A DNA stretch of 20,570 nt, from the NCBI GenBank assembly GCA_046289925.1, contig JBKBUN010000039.1, positions 1 to 20,570 on the forward strand, read 5' to 3'. Shown here piece by piece: positions 15,195-20,570 of this stretch (the first letter of the stretch is position 1; each line of letters begins with the position of its first letter). The stretch comes from Acidovorax_G sp046289925. GTDB taxonomy: Bacteria; Pseudomonadota; Gammaproteobacteria; Burkholderiales; Burkholderiaceae_C. The notes below the pieces were generated by a model. It was not told where the DNA came from. It did no database searches and saw nothing but the letters and a program-made list of their open reading frames with translations. Made by a program: the position numbers and the translations under genes.

Positions 15195-15256
15195 CCATTT
15201 GCTCTTATTTTAATAGCTGCTTCGCAAGCATGGATAAGCACGAGCGGCCTTTTTTA
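15195..15256 (+). repeat. Dispersed palindromic repeat, copy B (spans the pabBC start)
   Basis: ATTTGCT, an AT-rich run, then TAGCTGCTT, ATAAGCACGAGCGGCC and a T-run. It aligns with copy A (ATAAGCACGAATGGCC in the same position). The pabBC ATG (15230) and its first codons (MDKHERPF) lie inside it. Confidence 0.7.
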
Positions 15257-17080
15257 CCCGAATCCCTGGCCGCAGCCGGCTTGCAGCCCAGCACCTGGAT
15301 CGACTTTGCCGACCCGGCTGGGGCCGACCGCCCGCGCCTGCGCCACGCGTGGGGTGCGCCGCGCGCGGTGTTGGTGGCCCGCTCCCGGGCCGAGGTGCCC
15401 GCGGTGCTCGACGCCGTGGAGCGCGCCGCCACCGCCGGGGCCTGGTGCGTGGGCGGGCTGCGCTATGAGGCGGCCGCTGCATTCGACCCGGCTTTGGCCA
15501 CCCATGCGGCCGAGGGGCCGCTCGCCTGGTTTGCGGTACATGATGCGCCAGAGTCTGATGCCGCCGTTCCATCAGACGCGGGTGACGACTGGGCCGTGGA
15601 CTGGCAGCCCTTTGCCGATCGCGCGCGCTTTGACGCCGACCTTCGGCGCATCCACGCGGCCATTGCCGCGGGCGAGTGCTACCAGGTCAACCATACGGTG
15701 CGCTGGCGTGGCCAGTTGCAAGGATCGGTGAGCGCGCTGTGGGCTGCGCTGCGCCGGGCCCAGCCCGGCGGTTATGCGCTGCGGCTGGCCCTGGGGCCCG
15801 AGGGCGGGGACGAACACCTGCTGTCGGTCTCGCCCGAGTTGTTCTTCGACTGGTGCGACGGCCGCCTGCTGACCCGCCCCATGAAGGGCACGGCCGCCCG
15901 CGGCCTCACGCCCACCGAGGATGCCGCCCGCGCCCAGGCGCTGCGCAGTTCGCCCAAGGAGCGGGCGGAAAACGTGATGATCGTGGACCTGCTGCGCAAC
16001 GACGTCTCGCGCATTGCCGTGCCGCACAGCGTGCAGGTGCCCGCGCTGTTCCACACCGAGCCGCTGCCCACCGTGTGGCAAATGACCTCGGACGTGGTCG
16101 CCCAGACGCGGCCCGGCACCACCCTCGCGCAGGTGTTTGCGGCGCTGTTTCCATGCGGCTCGGTCACGGGAGCGCCCAAGGTGCGCGCCATGCAGCAAAT
16201 CCGCGCGCTGGAGCCCGACGCCCGTGGCTGGTACTGCGGCGCATTGGGCGTGGTGCGGCCTGCGCCCGGCGGCGGCGTGCATGCCACCTTCAACGTGCCC
16301 ATTCGCACGCTGGTGCTGGGTGCGGCAGCGGCCAGTGGCATGCGGTCCGTGGTCTGTGGCATTGGCAGCGGCATCACCAGCGGGGCCGAGGCCGACGCTG
16401 AATGGACCGAATGGCAGCACAAGCGTGCCTTTGTCGAACGCGCGAGCGCGCCCTTTGAACTGCTCGAAACCCTGGCCCTGGTCGATGGCCATCTGCGCCA
16501 TGCCGACGCCCACCTCGCCCGCATGGCCGAAGCAGCCGCGCACTTTGGCTACCCCTGGCAGCCCGAGGCCGTGCAGGCCGCGCTGCAACACCTGGTCGCC
16601 GCCCACCCCGCAGGCGCGTGGCGCGTGCGCCTGCGGCTGAACGCGCAGGGCCAGGTGCACACAGAAGCGTTTGCGCTGGCCGCCACCGCGGCCCCCGTGC
16701 GGCTGCAACTGGCCCGCCGTCCGTTTGAGGCTGCGCACAGCGAATTCGTGCGCCACAAAACCACGCGCCGCGCCCACTACGCGGCGTTTGCGCCCAGCAC
16801 GCCCGGCGTGTTCGACACCGTGCTGTGGAACACCGCAGGCGAGATCACCGAAACCACTTTCGGCAATATTGCCGCGCGGCTGGACAGCCGCTGGATCACG
16901 CCGCCATTGACCTGCGGCCTGCTGCCCGGCGTGGGCCGCGCCCAGGCGCTGGACCAGGGCCGCGTGCACGAGGCCGTACTGCGGGTGCAGGATGTGCCGC
17001 GGGTCGAGGCCTGGGCGTTTGTGAACAGCTTGCGCGGGTGGCTGGATGCAACGCTGGAGCCGCTCGCTGCCCAGCCTTGA
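15230..17080 (+). CDS. pabBC: Fused aminodeoxychorismate synthase component I / aminodeoxychorismate lyase
   Basis: A 616-residue cytoplasmic two-domain protein for p-aminobenzoate (folate) synthesis. Residues about 35-410 are a chorismate-binding domain of the PabB type: ECYQVNHTVRW (149-159), the RPMKGTAARG motif (216-225, lysine type as in PabB), AENVMIVDLLRND (246-258), CGSVTGAPKVRAM (309-321) and SGITSGAEADAEW (379-392). Residues about 410-616 are a class IV aminotransferase fold of the PabC type, with the PLP lysine K510 in FVRHKTTRRAHY and WNTAGEITETTFGNI. The fusion couples 4-amino-4-deoxychorismate formation to its cleavage. No pabA is in the window. The first eight residues come from a dispersed repeat and no Shine-Dalgarno is seen, so the true start could be an alternative codon shortly downstream. 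Confidence 0.93.
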   Translation: MDKHERPFLPESLAAAGLQPSTWIDFADPAGADRPRLRHAWGAPRAVLVARSRAEVPAVLDAVERAATAGAWCVGGLRYEAAAAFDPALATHAAEGPLAWFAVHDAPESDAAVPSDAGDDWAVDWQPFADRARFDADLRRIHAAIAAGECYQVNHTVRWRGQLQGSVSALWAALRRAQPGGYALRLALGPEGGDEHLLSVSPELFFDWCDGRLLTRPMKGTAARGLTPTEDAARAQALRSSPKERAENVMIVDLLRNDVSRIAVPHSVQVPALFHTEPLPTVWQMTSDVVAQTRPGTTLAQVFAALFPCGSVTGAPKVRAMQQIRALEPDARGWYCGALGVVRPAPGGGVHATFNVPIRTLVLGAAAASGMRSVVCGIGSGITSGAEADAEWTEWQHKRAFVERASAPFELLETLALVDGHLRHADAHLARMAEAAAHFGYPWQPEAVQAALQHLVAAHPAGAWRVRLRLNAQGQVHTEAFALAATAAPVRLQLARRPFEAAHSEFVRHKTTRRAHYAAFAPSTPGVFDTVLWNTAGEITETTFGNIAARLDSRWITPPLTCGLLPGVGRAQALDQGRVHEAVLRVQDVPRVEAWAFVNSLRGWLDATLEPLAAQP

Positions 17081-17242
17081 GACTAGGAGCCTTAGGCCGC
17101 CCCGCGCTTTGGCGTGCTGTCCAACTGGCAACGGCCGTTGGGTGGGGCACCAGGGGTGCAGGGGGCTGCTTGGCCTCGGGTGTGCGGCCCCACAGCCGGC
17201 GCCACTGGGCATGCCCACAAGCGCGGCGGACGGTCTGTAGTC
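17081..17242. other. Convergent spacer between pabBC and nadB
   Basis: A 162-bp gap between two gene ends. It contains the perfect 12-base palindrome CAACGGCCGTTG (17129-17140), flanked by CCAAC and GTTGG-type arms, which may form part of a bidirectional termination structure. There is no T-run and no gene. Confidence 0.4.
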
Positions 17243-18832
17243 TCAGCGCGCGGGTGGCACGAGGATGGTGGGCGCAGCCGGGGCGGCGAGTTCGGGGTAG
17301 TCGCGGCTGTAGTGCAGGCCGCGGCTTTCGCGCCGCAGCTGGGCCGATCGCACGATGAGGTCGGCCACTTGCACCAGGTTGCGCAGTTCCAGCAGGTCGC
17401 GCGAGACGTGGAAGTGTGAGTAGAACTCGTGGATTTCGCCTTGCAGCAGCGCGATGCGGTGGGCGGCACGCTCCAGGCGTTTGTTGGTGCGCACGATGCC
17501 CACGTAGTCCCACATGAAGCGGCGCAGTTCGTCCCAGTTGTGCGAGATGACCACGCATTCGTCGGCATCGGTCACGCGGCTGTCGTCCCACGGGGGCAGC
17601 TGCGGCTGTGGGCTGCGCGGCGCGGCGGCAATGGCGCGGGCCGCGGCCTGGGCAAATACCATGCATTCGAGCAGCGAGTTGCTGGCCAGCCGGTTGGCCC
17701 CGTGCAGGCCGGTGCAGGCGGTTTCACCGATTGCGTACAGGCCGGGCAGGTCGGTGGCGCCGTTCAGGTCGGTGAGCACGCCACCGCAGGTGTAGTGGGC
17801 GGCCGGCACCACGGGAATGGGCTCGCGTGTGATGTCGATGCCCAGCTGCGCGCAGCGCGCGAGGATGTTGGGGAAGTGCTCCTGCAGAAACTGCGGGCTT
17901 TGGTGCGAGATGTCGAGGTGCACGCAGTCGAGCCCGTGCTTTTTCATCTCGAAGTCGATGGCGCGTGCCACCACGTCGCGCGGGGCGAGTTCTCCGCGCT
18001 CGTCGTGCTGGGGCATGAAGCGCGTGCCCCCGGCCTGCGGCGGCAGGCGCAGTTGGCCGCCCTCGCCGCGCACGGCTTCGGTGATGAGGAAGGACTTGGC
18101 GTGCGGGTGGTACAGGCAGGTGGGGTGGAACTGGATGAATTCCAGGTTGGCCACCCGGCAGCCTGCGCGCCAGGCGGCGGCAATGCCGTCGCCCGTGGCG
18201 GTGTCGGGGTTGGTGGTGTAGAGGTACACCTTGCCTGCGCCGCCTGTGGCCAAGATGGTGTGCGGGGCGCGGAAGGTTTCGACCTCGTCCGTCGCCTCAT
18301 TGAGCGCATACAGGCCCAGGCAGCGCTCGGGCCCGGGCAGGCCGAGCTTGCGCGCGGTGATCAGGTCCACCAGGGTGTGGTGCTCCAGCAAGGTGATGCC
18401 GGGCGTGCTGCGCACGCGCTCTATCAGTGTCTGCTGCACGGCAGCGCCCGTGGCGTCGGTGGCGTGCACGATGCGCCGCGCGCTGTGGCCACCTTCGCGC
18501 GTGAGGTGCAGGGCGCCGTCTTCGAGCGAGAAGGGCACGCCCAGCTGCTGCAGCCAGGCGATGGCAGGCGGCGCGTTTTCGACCACAAAGCGCGTGGCCG
18601 CCAGGTCGCACAGGCCGGCGCCGGCCACCAGGGTGTCCTGCACGTGGGCCTCAAAGCTGTCGCCATCGGCCAGCACGGCGGCAATGCCGCCTTGGGCCCA
18701 GCCGCTGGCACCGTCGCCCAGGCTGCGTTTGGTGAGCACGGCCACGCGGTGCGAGGGGGCCAGGTGCAGCGCGGCCGACAGGCCGGCCAAGCCGCTGCCG
18801 ATGATGAGCACGTCAAAGTTGTGGGATGCCAT
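17243..18832 (-). CDS. nadB: L-aspartate oxidase
   Basis: A 529-residue FAD enzyme oxidising L-aspartate to iminoaspartate, the first step of de novo NAD synthesis, feeding NadA. It has the N-terminal FAD-binding GSGLAGLSAAL (12-22), the ASGWAQGGIAAVL segment, LATGGAGKVYLYTTNPDTAT, FIQFHPTCLY, the active-site region ITEAVRGEGG, PAAHYTCGGV and HGANRLASNSLLECMVF. The helical C-terminal domain (MWDYVGIVRTNKRLE) is complete. Length fits E. coli NadB (540). The ATG at 18832 is the only possible start: an in-frame TGA lies 12 bases upstream. No Shine-Dalgarno precedes it. It converges on nadC-nadA-pabBC and follows scpA on the same strand after a 353-bp gap. Confidence 0.97.
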   Translation of the reverse strand: MASHNFDVLIIGSGLAGLSAALHLAPSHRVAVLTKRSLGDGASGWAQGGIAAVLADGDSFEAHVQDTLVAGAGLCDLAATRFVVENAPPAIAWLQQLGVPFSLEDGALHLTREGGHSARRIVHATDATGAAVQQTLIERVRSTPGITLLEHHTLVDLITARKLGLPGPERCLGLYALNEATDEVETFRAPHTILATGGAGKVYLYTTNPDTATGDGIAAAWRAGCRVANLEFIQFHPTCLYHPHAKSFLITEAVRGEGGQLRLPPQAGGTRFMPQHDERGELAPRDVVARAIDFEMKKHGLDCVHLDISHQSPQFLQEHFPNILARCAQLGIDITREPIPVVPAAHYTCGGVLTDLNGATDLPGLYAIGETACTGLHGANRLASNSLLECMVFAQAAARAIAAAPRSPQPQLPPWDDSRVTDADECVVISHNWDELRRFMWDYVGIVRTNKRLERAAHRIALLQGEIHEFYSHFHVSRDLLELRNLVQVADLIVRSAQLRRESRGLHYSRDYPELAAPAAPTILVPPAR

Positions 18833-18968
18833 AGGGGGTCGTCATTGCCTCGGAAAAGAGCGTATTCAGGCCGGGGCCACGGCGGCGCCGGCGTTGCCAG
18901 ACCTCCGGTGGCGTCCTCCTTCCGCAGCACAGGGGGAAGGCGCCGAAGGCGACTGAAGCGGTGTCATC
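18833..18968. other. nadB upstream region
   Basis: This part of the 353-bp scpA-nadB gap is GC-rich, with small dyads (CGCC-GAA-GGCG near 18941-18951 and GGCGCCGGCG near 18885). I see no gene and no convincing promoter. The rest of the gap is the repeat element described at 18969-19183. Confidence 0.4.
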
Positions 18969-19183
18969 CTAGAAACCGCAGTTGGATGCGCCCGCCAGTG
19001 CCATGATCGGCGCGCCAGGCAAGGCGAGACGACGCGGCGCACTCCTGTGCGCAAGAAGGCACAACGCTGCATGGCGCGGCTAGCATGGTGCTTTCACCCA
19101 GAAGGTGAGTGTGCCCACAAGGCGCAACTTCAACGGACATATGAACTTTTCAGTGTGAACAAGCGGTCAACTGCGGTTTCTAG
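18969..19183. repeat. MITE-like element between scpA and nadB
   Basis: CCTAGAAACCGCAGTTG at 18968-18984 and CAACTGCGGTTTCTAGG at 19168-19184 are exact reverse complements (17 bp). CTAG stands at both outer edges (18969-18972 and 19180-19183), so it may be a target duplication or part of the ends. The 207-bp interior has no transposase-like frame. It is unrelated in sequence to the 4692-4861 element. It ends 2 bases beyond the scpA stop codon and lies upstream of nadB. Confidence 0.7.
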
Positions 19184-19185
19184 GG

Positions 19186-20049
19186 TCATGCAGGGGTATA
19201 CGCCAGGCGCACATAAATGGGCGCAAAGGCTTCGGCCTGGGTGATCTCGATAAGCGTCTCCTTGGCCAGCTCCAGCAGGGCGATGAAGGTCACCACCAGC
19301 ACGGTGCTGCCCTTGCTCGGGTCAAACAGGTCTTCAAAGCCCACGTAGCGCTGGCCCTGCAGGCGCTTGAGCACCATGCTCATGTATTCGCGCACCGACA
19401 GCTCTTCGCGCGTGATCTTGTGGTGCTGCACGAGTTTGGCGCGCCGCAAGATGTCGCGCCAGGCCTCCTGTAGATCGGCCACGCGCACATCGGGAAAACG
19501 CGGCTGCAGGCTCTGCTCGATGAAGACCTGCGCCTTCAGAAAGTCGCGCCCGTATTGCGGCAGCGCGGCCAGCTCGAGCGCGGCCAGCTTCATCTGCTCA
19601 TATTCGAGCAGGCGGCGCACCAGCTCGGCGCGCGGGTCTTCGGCCTCTTCGCTGCCCTCCTGGCGGCGCGGGGGCAACAGCATCCGCGACTTGATCTCGA
19701 TCAGCATGGCCGCCATCAGCAGGTATTCGGCCGCCAGCTCCAGATTGCGGCTGCGAATCTCGTCCACATACGCCAGGTACTGGCGCGTGACGCTGACCAT
19801 CGGAATATCGAGGATGTTGAAGTTCTGCTTGCGGATCAGGTAGAGCAGCAGATCCAGCGGGCCTTCAAAGGCTTCGAGAAAGACCTCCAGCGCATCGGGC
19901 GGTATGTACAGGTCAGAGGGCAGGGCAAACAGCGGCTCGCCGTACAGCCGCGCCAGGGCCACCTGATCCACCACACGCGGCAGACCGTCGGGGCCGAGCG
20001 CGGCGGCGGACTCGTCGGGCCCTGAGGCGCGGTCGCTGGCCTGGGTCAT
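19186..20049 (-). CDS. scpA: Segregation and condensation protein A
   Basis: A 287-residue kleisin subunit that bridges the SMC ATPase heads and, with ScpB, compacts and segregates the chromosome. The N-terminal SMC-neck-binding region contains FEGPLDLLLYLIRKQ and NFNILDIPMVSVTRQYL (about residues 60-95). LAAEYLLMAAMLIEIKSRMLLP is the next conserved helix, followed by a charged linker with EEAEDPRAELVRRLLEYEQ. The C-terminal winged helix (VVTFIALLELAKETLIEITQ, then FAPIYVRL) is present. The first 50 residues are a variable extension. The start at 20049 has no good Shine-Dalgarno; a palindromic repeat lies just upstream. ScpB and SMC are not in the window. Confidence 0.93.
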   Translation of the reverse strand: MTQASDRASGPDESAAALGPDGLPRVVDQVALARLYGEPLFALPSDLYIPPDALEVFLEAFEGPLDLLLYLIRKQNFNILDIPMVSVTRQYLAYVDEIRSRNLELAAEYLLMAAMLIEIKSRMLLPPRRQEGSEEAEDPRAELVRRLLEYEQMKLAALELAALPQYGRDFLKAQVFIEQSLQPRFPDVRVADLQEAWRDILRRAKLVQHHKITREELSVREYMSMVLKRLQGQRYVGFEDLFDPSKGSTVLVVTFIALLELAKETLIEITQAEAFAPIYVRLAYTPA

Positions 20050-20056
20050 AAGGTAC

Positions 20057-20110
20057 TATGGTTTTTATAGCTGCTTGTGCTTGTTTGGTCAGCACAAGCA
20101 GCCAAAATGG
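20057..20110 (-). repeat. Dispersed palindromic repeat, copy C (upstream of scpA)
   Basis: GCTGCTTGTGCT (20070-20081) and AGCACAAGCAGC (20091-20102) form a perfect 12-bp stem with a 9-base loop, preceded by an AT-rich TTTTTATA run as in copies A and B (ATAGCTGCTT core). Read on the minus strand the repeat supplies TATAAA 14 bases before the scpA ATG, a possible -10 box or leader hairpin. Confidence 0.7.
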
Positions 20111-20214
20111 CGACAGGGCATGCGGCGGGACATTGTGGGCGATGGCGGCGCCCTGGGGGTGCCAGGTGGCCCAGCGCCGTGGAGGCGGCCGCGCATGCGC
20201 CGCGGCCGGGTGGC

Positions 20215-20421
20215 TCAGTCGTTGTTGGTCTGGTACACGTAGGGCTTTTGGCGTACCTGGGCCTGGCGAAATTCGGCCCAAGCCTGACGGTCCACCTGCT
20301 TGTCCCACAGCAGGGCGCGGCCCTGGCGCTGCTGCTCTTCCAGTTCGGGGCGCTGGGCCTTGAGCTGTTGCAGAAAGGCCGTGGCGTCGGAAACGTAATC
20401 GGGGCGGCGAAAGAATGGCAT
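20215..20421 (-). CDS. DUF3460 family protein
   Basis: A 68-residue small basic, hydrophilic protein (MPFFRRPDYVSDATAFLQQL, ending KPYVYQTNND). It resembles the DUF3460 family, short proteins found in Burkholderiales, often near scpA. Function unknown. No signal peptide or membrane helix is seen; the central region (LEEQQRQGRALLWDKQVDRQ) looks helical. The ATG at 20421 has AGAGG about 11 bases upstream. scpA follows 165 bp downstream on the same strand, so the two may share a transcript. Confidence 0.8.
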   Translation of the reverse strand: MPFFRRPDYVSDATAFLQQLKAQRPELEEQQRQGRALLWDKQVDRQAWAEFRQAQVRQKPYVYQTNND

Positions 20422-20493
20422 GGACTGTTAACCTCTTGGGGCCGTGATTTTACCGGGAGCCCATCTATGACCTTTCGCCTGCCCTCGTTCAAA

Positions 20494-20570
20494 CTAGGAG
20501 CCTGTCGGACTTGGGGCGTCGAAAGCGAACATGAGCCCCAGCGCGGACCGTTTGCGCCGTGTTGGCAGCC
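20494..20570 (+). repeat. Second copy of the MITE-like element (cut by the window edge)
   Basis: CTAG at 20494-20497 leads into GGAGCCTGTCGGACTT and continues to match 4692-4768 to the window end, with one single-base indel and about six substitutions. Only the left half is visible, so it may be a second MITE-like copy or the end of a longer IS that shares these ends. Confidence 0.75.

Noticed and set aside
15572..17218. 548-codon minus-strand open frame opposite pabBC
   Set aside because: It is the complement of a well-supported gene and shows no domain of its own.
18812..18845. Short upstream frame (MTTPYGIPQL) overlapping the nadB start
   Set aside because: The GAGG before its ATG is too close to be a good ribosome binding site, and ten codons cannot be supported from one sequence.
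17429..19006. 525-codon plus-strand open frame opposite nadB
   Set aside because: Shadow of nadB; Gly/Ala/His-rich with no motif, and it extends into the MITE-like element.
1..20570. CRISPR array, tRNA, rRNA, riboswitch, phage or toxin-antitoxin genes
   Set aside because: I found no regularly spaced repeats, no cloverleaf or rRNA sequence, and no phage or toxin motif on either strand. Nothing in the window points to an undescribed multi-gene system.

Overview
The window reads as a housekeeping stretch of a high-GC betaproteobacterial chromosome, most likely Burkholderiales, family Comamonadaceae (Acidovorax-like). This rests on protein resemblance, the gene order gpmA / yibN-grxC-secB-gpsA, a DUF3460 gene beside scpA, and short intergenic palindromes that I recall as typical of Comamonadaceae. 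The genus is inference; no 16S or other marker is present.

Region 1-2250 is IS debris. An ISL3-type element runs off the left edge and has cut a methyl-accepting chemotaxis gene (minus strand) at about position 365. Upstream of that gene lies an IS5-family transposase remnant that has lost its catalytic middle. Region 2249-5622 (minus strand) holds gpmA, ctpA and a moeB/thiF-type E1-like gene, with a 160-bp inverted-repeat element between gpmA and ctpA. Region 5693-8038 (plus strand) holds a membrane-anchored rhodanese (yibN), grxC, secB and gpsA, the same order as in E. coli, with a good intrinsic terminator between grxC and secB. Region 8198-10673 is a divergent lysA/lysR pair that resembles the E. 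coli pair closely.

Region 10948-17080 is a cofactor block: panB-panC (minus), then nadC, nadA and a fused pabB-pabC gene (plus). nadB converges on it from the right (17243-18832, minus), so all three genes for quinolinate formation and use (nadB, nadA, nadC) are here. The right end has scpA and a DUF3460 gene on the minus strand.

No new defence, secretion or biosynthetic system is visible. The unusual content is the dispersed repeats: (a) a short palindrome family in three copies, each touching a gene end, one supplying the pabBC start codon and one the lysR stop codon; (b) a 140-145 bp repeat in two inverted copies bracketing panC-panB-nadC; (c) a 162-bp MITE-like element with 16-bp perfect inverted ends and a second copy at the right window edge; (d) a different 207-bp MITE-like element with 17-bp inverted ends between scpA and nadB. 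No tRNA, rRNA, CRISPR array or riboswitch was recognised.
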